Shown here in pieces: positions 9,520 to 20,039 of a DNA stretch of 64,000 nt; position 1 is the first letter of the stretch; each line of letters begins with the position of its first letter. Under the pieces are notes generated by a model. The model was not told the origin of the DNA and searched no databases. It saw only the letters and a list, made by a program, of their open reading frames with translations. Where the stretch lies: NCBI GenBank assembly GCA_025677825.1, contig JAIXMO010000062.1, positions 95,875 through 159,874 on the forward strand, given 5' to 3'. The DNA is from Helicostylum pulchrum. Its lineage: Eukaryota; Mucoromycota; Mucoromycetes; Mucorales; Mucoraceae. A program made the position numbers and the translations under genes.

Positions 9520-11739
9520 ATGATTATAGTGAACGATAAAACGTTAACACTTGACGACTTTATTCAATTACAAGCGTTACTTAATTACGAACATGCTGAA
9601 CGTGATCGTCATATTTGGGAATGTCAGAGTAACAAAGAACCCGCTATTTATATTCAAAAAGCGACACCTCCTCCTCGTTACGTTCAGTTTCGTCGTGATA
9701 TCAATGCACAAGCTAGCTTACAGTCTAGTCTTGAAAGAGCGCGTTTGGCTGAGGCATTAATGCGACTCAAGTGGTTAAAAGATCAATACAGACGTCAGCG
9801 TGCTTTAGAAGTTCAATTGTATTTAGAAAACTACCGTCGACAAGCTTTAATTCGTAGTGTGTTGGAGGAAGAAGAAGAAAGGTACTATCGACAATGTATT
9901 GCTGCTGCCGTTGAAAAAGCAAGAATTCAATTGTGTTTGCAACGCTTTTTAGAGAGTAAACAACAGCAACAAGAAGAATGGAATGAACAGCCCGCAGAAG
10001 TGTATCAGCAGCCAATTGAAGCGTACGGACAACCTGTCGAAGCGTACGAACAACCTGTCGAAGCGTACGAACAACCTGATGAAGAGCACGAACAATCTGA
10101 TGAAGAGTACGGGCAACCCGTTGAAGGTTATGATGCTTCTCGTACTGAAAGACTGGAAAATTTGTTACAATACATTTTTGATCACCAAAATTTAAGAGAA
10201 GTTGGGTACGAAAAACAAGAACCAACCGAAGAAGAACAAGCTAAAGATATGGCTCAAGTATGGAAGTTCTTATCGGATCAAAGAGAAAATGAAGATAATG
10301 ATGAGCGTATGTCGTCTGATGAGGAGTACGAGGGGGAGTATGATGATGACGAGGAAGATTCAGAGGATCATGCTATAGATGATGATATGGATGATGGTAT
10401 GGATGAAGAAGATGCTAGCCCGCCTCCTTCATTGGTTGAGCAGTTGCGATATTTGCAGCAGCAGCATCAGCAAGAGTTGCAACAACATCAGCAAGAGCTG
10501 AAACAGTATGAACAACAGGAACAACAGCAACTCAATCAGCAGCAAGATGAGAGAAATGGGCAGCAGCAAGATGAGCAACAGCAGCTTGAACACTTGCAGC
10601 AGAAACAACATGAGAAGCAACATCATGAACAAGAACAGCTGCAACTCGAGCAAAATCAAGAAGGACAGAAACCTGATCAACATCAACGTCAACTTGAGCA
10701 ACAGCAGCAACAACTCGAGCAACAAAAAAAACAACTTGAGCAACAACAAGAAAAGCAACAAGAACAGCAGCCGTCTCAAGAAGAAGAATCAAATCAAGCG
10801 TCACAGATGAAGGAGCAAGAAACACCCCAAGACACTCAGCCAGAAAATGAACCTGAAAACCACCATCAAAAACAACAGGCTATACACAAGAAGCAATACA
10901 AACATCAACAAAAGAAAAAGAAGCGTAAGCACAAGAGAAGACATCAGCATAAACAACATGCTGCATCATCACAAGATCCTAATAAAGAAACCGAGTTTCC
11001 TCCTATTCAAGATCACGTCGTACCATTGCAAAAATTAATTCAAAGATTAGCATCGGAACCAGTGTTGATTGGAGAACAAAGAACAGAATTCAGTGATGAA
11101 CCTAAACCATCTGGTATCTGGGCAAAAGAAGTGCCTGCAAAGAAATCTCCTCCTAGAAAGCAATCACCTACACTAGTACCTGTATCTACCAAAGCAGCGT
11201 TTTTACCTCAGCATATATTTACGGAAGCTGAACCGACACCTACGTTGGAAAATATGCCCAATACACCATTAGGTGCACAGGAAGAAGAAGAACAGGAGCA
11301 GGAAGGGTTTGAGCATTTTGTTAATACGGTAGCTGCTGAACAAAAGAACGAGGAAGTGCCAACTGATCCCAGAAAAGTAAAGGCGTACCAAGAATTGGAG
11401 AAGGTTGCAGATTTGTTATCGGATCCAGAGAGTGAGATTGTTAAAAGATGGCTGTTTGTTTTACAAGGCGGTAAAGATGGTAAACAAAGATTGGATTTCT
11501 CGAAGCAAAAGGAGGGCACTTTGCTGTTAAGTGCGTCGACGCCGTTTAATAGACAGTTTTTGGGGTCGGAAGATGAATTGTTGAGAACCATGTTGAGGTT
11601 GGATGCAGTTGATAGTTTTGGAGATGCTAGTATCCGCGAAGAAAGAAAGAAGTTGGTAAAGAAGTGTGAGGATATGTTGGAGGATTTAGATAATTATAAA
11701 CAGTCCCAATGGGAAAAAGCAATGATTAAGAATAAATAA
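9520..11739 (+). CDS. Gln/Glu-rich protein with C-terminal BAG-like domain
   Basis: This is a single-exon frame of 739 residues. Residues 1-150 are charged and helical, with two RLAEALMRLKWL-like repeats. Residues 160-215 contain five to six imperfect repeats of the type EAYEQPV. A very acidic stretch follows, then a Gln-rich coiled-coil segment of about 130 residues and a Lys/His-rich basic patch. The last 90 residues include PFNRQFLGSEDELLRTMLRL, then DAVDSFGDASIREERKKLVK. These resemble the helices of BAG domains, which bind the Hsp70 ATPase domain and promote nucleotide release. That assignment is from pattern memory and is moderate. The start is supported by the T-rich promoter and AAAAATG context. 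CAG and CAA codons are mixed, so the Gln tract is not a pure trinucleotide repeat. Confidence 0.75.
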   Translation: MIIVNDKTLTLDDFIQLQALLNYEHAERDRHIWECQSNKEPAIYIQKATPPPRYVQFRRDINAQASLQSSLERARLAEALMRLKWLKDQYRRQRALEVQLYLENYRRQALIRSVLEEEEERYYRQCIAAAVEKARIQLCLQRFLESKQQQQEEWNEQPAEVYQQPIEAYGQPVEAYEQPVEAYEQPDEEHEQSDEEYGQPVEGYDASRTERLENLLQYIFDHQNLREVGYEKQEPTEEEQAKDMAQVWKFLSDQRENEDNDERMSSDEEYEGEYDDDEEDSEDHAIDDDMDDGMDEEDASPPPSLVEQLRYLQQQHQQELQQHQQELKQYEQQEQQQLNQQQDERNGQQQDEQQQLEHLQQKQHEKQHHEQEQLQLEQNQEGQKPDQHQRQLEQQQQQLEQQKKQLEQQQEKQQEQQPSQEEESNQASQMKEQETPQDTQPENEPENHHQKQQAIHKKQYKHQQKKKKRKHKRRHQHKQHAASSQDPNKETEFPPIQDHVVPLQKLIQRLASEPVLIGEQRTEFSDEPKPSGIWAKEVPAKKSPPRKQSPTLVPVSTKAAFLPQHIFTEAEPTPTLENMPNTPLGAQEEEEQEQEGFEHFVNTVAAEQKNEEVPTDPRKVKAYQELEKVADLLSDPESEIVKRWLFVLQGGKDGKQRLDFSKQKEGTLLLSASTPFNRQFLGSEDELLRTMLRLDAVDSFGDASIREERKKLVKKCEDMLEDLDNYKQSQWEKAMIKNK

Positions 11740-12195
11740 AGTTTCTTTTTATTTTTTATTTACAGTGGTGCTTTTCTAATTGTTGTATGTAGACACTTTT
11801 GGATCTCTCATTAACAAAATTAATTTTAATAAACTGTTCTCTAGTTATTAGTTTTATATATCTTATTAAAGACATTTCAAGTATACATTATCTACAAGAT
11901 AAATAATTCTTTTTAATTTTTTCTTTAAACCAATTTTCAGCGCTCAAGAAACTAGAAGACTAAATAAAAACCTAATAAACAGTAAAAACTAACAACAATT
12001 AATACTAATAATAAAGAACTTATACGTAGTATAAATTGTTTAAAATAAATAGGAGGTGGAACACTACATTAATCGCTTTTATTAATCTTGTCTTTTAACT
12101 TCAATAACGAAAATAAATATTTTTTATTTAGCTGCTTTTTTATTTTTGTACTTGGTGAATTGAACTCGAAGGCTATTAGTATTTTTATATCCAAA
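11740..12195. other. AT-rich intergenic region
   Basis: This probably holds the 3' UTR of the BAG-like gene, with AATAAA-like signals. I see no coding or RNA gene. Confidence 0.5.
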
Positions 12196-12584
12196 TTAAA
12201 TTCCCTTCTTCAATCCTTTAGAAAGACATAATCTCCAATCCATTCTCTTTCTATTTTTGACTCTTTCCTTTTTAAATGTATCTACAGATTCCATTCCTTC
12301 TTTATACACATCTCTTGATGAAATGGTAGTTGTAGGTGCGGTTGTAAATGTGTTTTCAGTGCTTTTTTCAGTCATCATATCATCATATAGTTGTTTCTTT
12401 TGATTAATTTGATTAATGTTTTTTTGGATTTGTTCAGTAATGGTATGGAGTGGTTCTCCTTCGGTTTGAATAGAAGACAACATATTTTTGTGAGAGGGGT
12501 TGTTTTTCGATATTTTGACAAGAGACAACACTCCGAAATATTTTCCCATTATCTTCGATTGAGTAAAGTAAAGTTTCTTGTTCT

Positions 12585-12660
12585 GAATGATCGTCTTCAT
12601 ATTCAGAATGAGCGTCTTCATCTTCTGAATGAGTGTCTTCATCTTCAGAATGAGCGTTTT
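12585..12660 (-). repeat. 21-bp minisatellite encoding acidic repeats
   Basis: Nearly four units of 21 bp, with starts at 12585, 12606, 12627 and 12648, begin GAATGA on the plus strand. On the minus strand they encode HSEDEDT/HSEDEDA/HSEYEDD. They lie in the exon after the insertion point of the split family member. Confidence 0.75.
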
Positions 12661-12824
12661 CAGACAAACCACGTTCACCATCGTCTCCGTCAGCTACTAC
12701 CTGTATTTTGATAATAGTATAATTGTTAGTGTAAGCACATACATCAAATTGCTTTTTTTTTTTCACCGTTATTTACCTCCAACTTGTTTGTAAGTTGTTT
12801 TCCGCTGGCCCTGACCAGCTTGAC

Positions 12825-13457
12825 TCAATATGACACCATCTTGAGTGAAGAATGTGCATCCCGCACTACCGCCGCTGTCCCCCCTTCCAAGTCGTCCTCT
12901 GTTGAAGAATTGGCCGCCAAAAATTAACGCCTTAATTTTCTAGGTCTTTTACTTCATCATGATAAGGAAACAGCCTCCTTATTGGCTTATGATACTCCTC
13001 TTGTGGATGAAGATGCGATGTTGGATACATAGTATTCGTTACTTTTTTTGTCGTGTGATCCATCATTTGTATTTCTCAAATCTGTTCTCTGTCGTCTTTG
13101 TGGTTTTGCTACTTTATCCTTTTTTTGTTCCGTGCTCTCTTTTTTATCTTTTTGTGTTTCTTGGTTGTTGTCTTTTGTTTTTGTGCCTGCTCGGATTGAC
13201 TGTCGAGGCATCCTCTATGTACAGACCCTCTCCCAAGCCGTTCTCAATTTACTCTTCCTTCTTTTCCTTTGTTTTCTCTTTTCTTTCCTGATAATCTTTT
13301 ATTTCTTTTCAACCTTTATATTAGTATTTAAATAGTTTTTTTTTTGATTATCTTGCTACACTTGGAATATGCTATTATATCTATGGATCAGCCTTTAAAT
13401 TCCTCATTAATAGCTTCCCTATTAATAAAAACCTTCTTCTTAACCTGACCAGCTTGA
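12825..13457 (+). mobile_element. 633-bp insertion with 15-bp target-site duplication
   Basis: The 15-mer CCTGACCAGCTTGAC occurs at 12810-12824 and again at 13443-13457, flanking the insert. Removing one copy plus the insert restores a continuous minus-strand frame in the host gene. The insert's plus strand is C/T-rich and clearly GC-richer at its start. It encodes short open pieces such as LTQYDTILSEECASRTTAAV and GLLLHHDKETASLLAYDTPL. A long T-rich non-coding part follows. A duplication of 15 bp without terminal inverted repeats fits a 5'-truncated non-LTR retrotransposon. However, I see no poly(A) end and no reverse-transcriptase motif, so the class is uncertain. Confidence 0.6.
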
Positions 13458-14333
13458 CGGAAACCTCATTTCGCTCGAGAATAACGGCCCTTTTAACTTG
13501 TGCCGACGACCAAAGTGTTTCGAAGTCAAACTTCATTGATGGACATCTTTTGCTGTTGGCTTTAAACTTTTTTGTCAAATTATTTTTCGCGTCAGACGCT
13601 CTTGAGAACTGAGCAACAAAAGTCTCCACCGAAGAGTTTTTTTCCGTGATAAACTTTTCCATAGTTTTAGACCCTTTTCCAGTCTCGAAAAAAGCTTTTA
13701 ACGCTTCAAAAAAATACAACTTAAGAATTTTATACAAAATAGTTTTCAAAATATTCTTACCATTTGAGATGTCGGACATCCGTATTGAGCCTAAAGTTGG
13801 GAGATAAAACAAAATGAGTAAGAATGAAACAAAAAGCAAATATGTGACATTTTTTTTTGGGGGGGATATACATACCTTTACAGCATTGTGTTAAGTAAAA
13901 CCCACAAAAAAAAGTAGCTCATCACAGCCTTGTGCTAGCTTATGCCTGATAGTTGCTTTAAGGAAAACTGTGTCCTTTTGTGCGAACACAAAGAAAACAA
14001 AAATGCTAAAAAAAAAAAAAGGCAGAGTAATAAATATGAGCTCCTTTAAAAGGGAAACATATAAAAAAAAATACTTACAGGTGTTATACATTATTGCAAA
14101 GGAAAAAGAGATTTGTCTATACTAAAAAAAAAAAAGACTGAATAAATACACCTTGGGCTGATAAAATGGGTAGTCACTTGTACTTGTGTGACCTATTTAA
14201 TCATTTTGTTTGTTCCACACTTATGTCATACAAGAAAAAACGCTGCTACAGATGATAATATTTTAAAAAGAAAAAAATTGACAACAAAAAATCTAGCCTG
14301 CTTAAATTTAATCCAGATGCACCTTAATTAAAT

Positions 14334-14590
14334 AACTAACGCGAATATGAAACAAATAGTGGTATAATTACGCCATGATCGCATGAGTAGCGGAGGCCCT
14401 ATTTTATCTTTTTTTTTAAAACAAGTCTTTTTCAGTTGTTAATTTATTTTGTTATTATGTTTTGTTTTCGTGTTTCTGTTGTCTGTTCGTATAAAGCGAT
14501 ATGGTTTCTCTTAGAGTAATGGCCGTCCTTAAAACGTAAGTGAAAATAACATACTTTTTTTAACCAACCATGTGTAAATTAACTGTATAT
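14334..14590 (+). repeat. Family leader cassette, copy 3
   Basis: The cassette contains TATAATTACGCCATGAT at about 14375, a CCTATTTTATC box and a T-rich tract. The core ATGGTTTCTCTTAGAGTAAT lies at about 14500. GTAAGTGAAAA and a TGTGTAAATTAACTGT segment follow. It precedes the coding blocks at 14.6-15.8 kb. Confidence 0.6.
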
Positions 14591-14599
14591 CAAGGACTT

Positions 14600-15770
14600 C
14601 TTGAGGACGCAAAAACGCTTCAATCGTTTTATCAAACAATTCAATGATATTACGAAATGCAGGAACAGTAGTTGCAAACGGTTTGATAACAAACTCGGAT
14701 GTAAGTAGTATATTGAAGAACTATACATAAATCAACGCTAAAGTGATGATGATCACCAAAACTTTTTATTCTCATGAAACATCTCTTTCGCCATTAAAAT
14801 AATATGTTGCCAAAGAATAAAGGAAAAAGAAAAAGATGTTCCCAATACCACTGACTCTGTTTCTGTATCGAATTATATAAAAAATCACGCTTTATATTCT
14901 ACATTTAAAATTTATGAATTTCTAAACATTTTCAATTGTAACGGACCTGAAGAGGCGAAGATAGAAATCAAACAACAACTAAATAACATGCTCGCCTTCT
15001 CGAATATTAATTCTACTGTTAAATCATTTATTGGAAGCTTGTTAACAAATAATCTTCAATTTCTATCTGATAACAATGCGAAGATATATTGGAAAGAAAA
15101 GGAAAACATTGAAAACTTGCACTTGAACGCCCACGAACAGTTTTCTTTATTCACTTCTATTGCTACCGAAACGATACAAAAGGCAAGTAACATGTATTGA
15201 TTTGTTTATTTTTAACTATTTCACTAATCAGAGATTATTATTTTTTTACCTCAGGCTCGTAGTGTTAATAATCCTAATAGTAGTAACGAGACCCAAAGTG
15301 CAAGTTTTTTTTTTGCAGAAAGCAAATACCTTAAAGTACCTAATTACTTTTGTTTTGTGTAGAATAATAATGATGAATCTGTACCTGCAACAATAAATCG
15401 ATACTGGTTGGAATTGTTGAAACAATCTAAGAATGCCGATTCGTTACACAAATACAGGTAAAATAAATGTTGTTAGGCTTAACTTTATATTTACTAACTT
15501 GTCACTTATAGTAATCTTAACAATCAACAAATTAAGAAGGAACATACCACGTTCATGAGTTGTGCGTTATTTGGTATAAAATAAAAAAGTGATCGAGTTG
15601 ACCTTCGAGAAGTTATTAAAATGACTATTTTCAAACTAACTGAAGCGACTGATAGTGCTGATCTTTTTGACACTGATCCTATTTCGTTTGGCGATTTCAA
15701 CGAAGACACTTTAGGTACTCTCATAGTAGGTAGGACTGACTCTGGGGACCGTTCTGTATCCTAATTAGGA
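14600..15770 (+). pseudogene. Member of the dispersed gene family, copy 3
   Basis: The largest block (about 14830-15183) includes KIYEFLNIFNCNGPEEAKIE and SVKSFIG-like sequence, then KIYWKEKENIENLHLNAHEQ. It appears to end in AAG followed by GCAAGT, and the next block starts after CTCAG at about 15254 with ARSVNNPNSSNETQS. This would be a GC-AG intron. Later blocks read NDESVPATINRYWLELLKQS and VIKMTIFKLTEATDSADLFD, with a TAA between the last blocks at about 15582. The protein is hydrophilic and helical, and I do not recognise a domain. It belongs to the family by its leader cassette and position. It may still be expressed, because most blocks are long and open. Confidence 0.4.
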
Positions 15771-16575
15771 TTATGTAAAAGGAAATCAACCCAAAAGAAA
15801 GAGGTCGACCACCTACTATGTGAGTACCTTTTATATTTCCTTGAGACTTTATAATTTCTCTTATTATTCTTTTTCTGAAAAAGATTACTTATTTAATAAG
15901 CTTATATTGATTATCAAGTTAAAATTAGCTAGTATTTGTATTTAAAATAATGTTTTGATTTTGATAAACGTATTACTACAGTGATTCCGCCACCAATTTA
16001 AGCACATATTTTTTGCAGAAAAAAATAATTAGTAAAAGACCAATTAGAAGAGACTTTTTTTTATCTGTAATGATCTAAATTCACTCTTGCGAGCAAAGCA
16101 ATAGGGGTTTGCATACCGGAGTAACCTCCCCAGCTGTAATTATGTATGTTGCCTTAACCCAAAACGCACGAATTAATGGAATAAAGCCAATAAGTAGGAG
16201 AGGTATCAGACCCAAAAGATGCGTAGCATGAATAGCGTATACGGTATCTAGTTTTGTCCAGATTTTTAATTACATTATCACGATAGAATATATTTTGTAG
16301 CTACTGAAGATCCATTTGATTCCCTAATTTTGGCGACGTGTTTCTTTTCTGTCTCTATACGTTTATTTCAAACTATTTTCTGGAAGTACTGCTTCAATTT
16401 TTTTTTATTAAAAATGCCAGGAGTATCATGGTCCACTTCATCAGGTTTCTTTCAAGTAGTGTTCGAGCAGATACCCTATTTTAGTGACTACATTAAAGTA
16501 CGAGACTCAGATCGGAAGGGAAAAAAAACAATCTCGTTTTTCTTTTTCTTTTGTTTGTTTGTTTGTTAATCGGAG
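15771..16575. other. Region upstream of HPP gene 1
   Basis: No gene is supported. A short open frame with ATG at about 16411 (MPGVSWSTSSGFFQVV) lies 165 bases before the HPP start and could be an upstream ORF. The sequence TAATTATGTATGTTG at about 16137 looks unremarkable. Confidence 0.4.
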
Positions 16576-17626
16576 ATGACCAGGTTGTTAAAAAAGTTCC
16601 CATATTTTATATCTCATTTTTTAGGTTATCGTAAACCGAATTATGTACCAAAAAAATTACCACAATGGAGAATATATTTCTGGTCTTTTTTAGCAGCTTG
16701 GATTGGTATTGGATTATTAGAGATAATATTTATTTACTCTAAATCTTTTCAGGACCATCACACACCCATGATTATTGCATCATTTGTAAGTAAACATTCG
16801 CAACGAACAAAAAATTGATTGCTTTATATAGTAACAAACAAATAAAAAATTATAGGGTGCAGGTGCTGTCTTACTTTATGGTGTTGTAGATTCTCCATTA
16901 GCTCAACCTCGTAATGTCATTTGTGGTCAACTAGTTGGTTCCGTAGTAGGTGTCATTATTGCACAATTGTTTCTTACTGTTGAACAAAACTGGGCTTTTA
17001 TTGGACAAAAACAAGTGGTAGAATGGGTAGGGGGAGCTACAGCTATGGCACTAGCGTTAACAGTTATGCAGCTAACTAAAACTGTTCATCCTCCTGGTGG
17101 GGCAACTGCATTGATTGCAGTGATTACACCAACTATTGTGGATATATCTTGGTTTTATATTGCTATTGTGTTGGTATCTTCAATTACGCAGGTCGTAATT
17201 GCATGTCTGATCAATAATATTGAACGTAAATACCCTCTGTATTGGTGGAGTCCTTATGAAGCTATTAAATTAGATCCCGCTACATTGGTTACACTTATGC
17301 CAAATACAGATGATAACCAAAAAGAAGAAGTGGTAGCGAATAATTTGACGGCGGCAGAAGAAGGTATTTTAAATAACAAGGTGGATCTACCTGCATTTAA
17401 ATCTAGTGCAATATCGTCTTCAATCACTTTGCAGACAACAGGTGCTGTTGATGGGGCACTAAGTGTTTTACAAAAACATGTAGAGAGTTCTCGTACTCCG
17501 TATCTTGTGATATCGCAAAGTTTAATCGTTACGGCAGATATAGAACTGGATGAAAAAGAAAGAGATGTGTTGCAGGGTTTAGTTCAGAAATTGAATGCGG
17601 CTACACATAATATGGAAAAATATTAA
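16576..17626 (+). CDS. HPP-family membrane protein, copy A
   Basis: Exons 16576-16785 and 16856-17626 are joined by a 70-nt GT-AG intron and give 326 residues. The family-defining motif TVHPPGGATALIAV is present. Four hydrophobic spans are visible: WRIYFWSFLAAWIGIGLLEI, the stretch around TPMIIASFGAGAVLLYGVVD, QLVGSVVGVIIAQLFL, and the pair around the HPP motif. HPP proteins are four-helix membrane proteins; some plant and cyanobacterial members transport nitrite, but fungal roles are not settled. The C-terminal 110 residues are hydrophilic, with a region repeated in copy B (EDV/EEVV..NLT.AEEG and a VLQKHVE segment). It is the upstream member of a tandem pair separated by 567 bp. Confidence 0.9.
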
Positions 17627-18193
17627 TACATATATACTATTTGGTTTAAGTAGAGATGTCCTTTTTTAAAAAAAATAAATAGATTAGATTATCATTAATG
17701 TTTTCTCGTTTGTGTTGCATTCTGTATTCATCTTATGACTCGATTGTGACATATAGACTGTAAAATAGATTGATTTTTTTTTTTCGAATGTATAAGGGAA
17801 AATGATATAGTTTACCCATTACCCGTATCGTTTTTTTTTTTTTTTTTTGATATACCATTACCCAAACAGGAGTTAAAACAATCAATGTGGCTCCATACAC
17901 CCCTCTTTGTCTCACATATTTTCAGTTATACCTGTAAAAAAAACGTTTAAAAAAATTAGTATTTTCTTTTTTTATTAGATATAAAAAACAAAACAAAAAA
18001 GGTCTTCATAGTAAAACTGTTCCTGACAATATTAAAATAACACGGTTATAATCTGATTAATTTTGACATGGGCGGATACGAAATAAAAAAAAAAGGGAAC
18101 AATGACCAATCAATACAGATTTGTTTTTGTACATAAATTATTTATTTTTTCGTTTTTTATATTTTTCGTTTTTTTTTCCCTCGTTTCATATAA
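17627..18193. other. Intergenic region between the tandem HPP genes
   Basis: Only AT-rich sequence with T runs near 17830 and 18160 is seen. It presumably holds the terminator of copy A and the promoter of copy B. No gene is visible. Confidence 0.5.
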
Positions 18194-19198
18194 ATGACTA
18201 GATTAGAGAAATTTCCATATTTTATATCATACTTTTTAGGTTATCGTACACCCAATCACAATAAAAAACCTATACCGCAATGGAGAGTTTATGTTTGGTC
18301 ATTTTTAGCAGCTTGGATCGGTATTGCTTTATTAGAAATCATCTTTACTTACTCTGAATCATTTCAAAATCACGATACACCTATGATTATTGCCTCCTTT
18401 GTAAATATTATACTTCTATTTTCTGTATACCTGTATATATTTACCGATGTTTTTTATTTCTAGGGTGCTACAGCAGTTTTAGCTTATGGTGTGATTGAGT
18501 CACCGTTAGCTCAGCCTAGAAATGTTATTGGTGGACATACGATCGGATCAGTAGTAGGAGTGATTATTGCTCAGCTTTTTCTTAATATACAACACAATTG
18601 GGTTTCAGAATCTCAAAAGATGGCAGTGACTTGGGTTGGTGGAGCAACAGCTATGGCACTAGCTTTAAACTTGATGCAATTAACAAAGACTGTTCATCCA
18701 CCTGCTGGTGCCTCTGCGTTAATTGCAGTTGTCACTCCTAATATTGTAGAGATGGCTTGGTTTTATATTGCTGTGGTGATAGTATCAGCTATTGTACAGG
18801 TTACGGTTGCTTGTTTGTTGAATAACGTTGAACGTAGATATCCTCAGTATTGGTGGACGCCTCATGCACCGATCAAGATTGATCCACTGACAGTGCATAC
18901 ACTTATGCCTTCGTCGGATGAGAAGGTGCCAGAGGACGTTGTGTCGGATAATTTAACGCAAGCTGAAGAAGGTAGATTGCAAAATAGATCTATGTCTAGT
19001 CAAGTTTCGACGTGCACTTCAGTAGGCGTTGTTGAACATGCGCTACTGGTGTTGAGAAAACATGTTGAGGAATCTGATACTCCATTTGTTTTGATATCAC
19101 CTGGTTTACCTATTGTTGCTACACATGGATTATTTAGCCCTAGTGAATATGAAACTTTAGAATTGTTATTACAAAAATTAAATGCCAAAGCACCTTAA
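18194..19198 (+). CDS. HPP-family membrane protein, copy B
   Basis: Exons 18194-18400 and 18464-19198 are joined by a 63-nt GT-AG intron and give 313 residues. The intron falls at the same codon boundary (IIASF|GA) as in copy A, so this is a tandem duplication. The motif reads TVHPPAGASALIAV, with the second Gly changed to Ala relative to copy A. N-terminal residues MTRLEKFPYFISYFLGYR match copy A almost exactly, while the C-terminal tail has diverged. The membrane topology is the same as copy A. Substrate is unknown; relatives elsewhere have been linked to nitrite transport. Confidence 0.9.
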
Positions 19199-19584
19199 TT
19201 TTTCTCTCTTTTACACCAACTTTTTCCTCCTTATTTATACGGGCACGACCAAAGCAGAAAATGTATTTTGTGGTGATAGTTTTTTTTTTTCTCACAAAAA
19301 GATTATCAATCCCAGATTTCGCATAAATAAAGCCATTGGCTGTTCGAATCTAGGTGTAGTACTATCTTTCCTGTTTAAATGTTTGTGACCTAGCTCGTTC
19401 TTATGACAAATTGCATACCACACTAGTATTAGTAGGTTTATTCATACACTATTTCACTACTTTTTATCTTATTTCGACTCGTTTTCACGTCAGGCTCCAC
19501 TAATGGAGACCTTGCAATCTCTTGTTTTTTAGTTATGCTGTACTATTTTCAAAAATCCTTTATGCCCAGTTCGTTTTTCAGTCC
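19199..19584. other. Intergenic region after HPP copy B
   Basis: No gene is visible. It contains the sequence TTCGAATCTAGG near 19340, which superficially resembles a tRNA B box but has no cloverleaf around it. Confidence 0.45.
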
Positions 19585-19960
19585 CGTGATTCTTGTGAGA
19601 GGATTTACTTTCAACTTAATCTTTATTCGCATAAAAAGGAGCTTGTATGAATCAAGTCGAAGCAACAAGTACTTACTACGTATATAAAAATGTTTAACCA
19701 AGGTATAAGTACGAGTATAATACGACATAATGAGTAAATATATCACATGAATAAAGTGGCTTTATTTTATCACTTATTTATTTTTATCAAATCTCTTTCT
19801 TTTTTTTTTCTTCTTCTTCTTCATTTATTATTTTTTAACTTATACGGTCCCTTCTTAGAGAAACTGGTACCTGTAAAGGTACGTATGTGAAAATTGATCT
19901 ATCACACCCCCCCCCCTTTTTTTTTTACTGAACGTGTAAATAGAACGTGTACCAACTTTA
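19585..19960 (+). repeat. Family leader cassette, copy 4
   Basis: It begins with GTGATTCTTG, a partial outer arm, and then AAAAAGGAGCTTGTATGAAT at about 19633, shared with copy 1. ATCACATGAATAAA, a TTTATTTTATC box, a T-rich tract and TATACGGTCCCTTCTTAGAG follow. GTACGTATGTGAAAA and CGTGTAAATAGAACGTGTACC close the cassette. Confidence 0.6.
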
Positions 19961-20039
19961 TAAACGAAAGAAAATTATGCCTTAAACAAAATTCAGTTTC
20001 TTTAAACAATGTAATTAACCGAAAGTATTTCGAGTTTAT

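Larger units (their letters stand above)
12196..13839 (-). pseudogene. Family member split by a 633-bp insertion
   Basis: On the minus strand a coding block (13839 to about 13443) reads KFITEKNSSVETFVAQFSRA and onward to RAVILERNEVSVKLVR. Beyond an insertion it resumes in frame with ASGKQLTNKLE at 12809-12777. A GT-AG intron follows (12701-12776), then an acidic segment with four HSEDED-like repeats, encoded by a 21-bp minisatellite at 12585-12660. The end of the gene carries the family motif RMDWRLCLSKGLKKG, stopping at about 12196 in a shifted frame. The family-like order (middle block, acidic block, WxLC block) and the exact repair across the 15-bp duplication show it was one gene before insertion. 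Further upstream exons up to about 14090 are possible but not modelled. The function is unknown. Confidence 0.5.

Noticed and set aside
10429..10825. Long open frames opposite and beside the Gln-rich segment of the BAG-like gene
   Set aside because: They are Leu/Val-only translations of CAG/CAA repeats in other frames.
13048..13335. Cys/Phe/Leu-rich frame as a small membrane protein
   Set aside because: It is a translation of a C/T-rich non-coding part of the inserted element; alternative frames look the same.
19330..19350. TTCGAATCTAGG as a tRNA B box
   Set aside because: No acceptor stem, A box or cloverleaf can be drawn around it.
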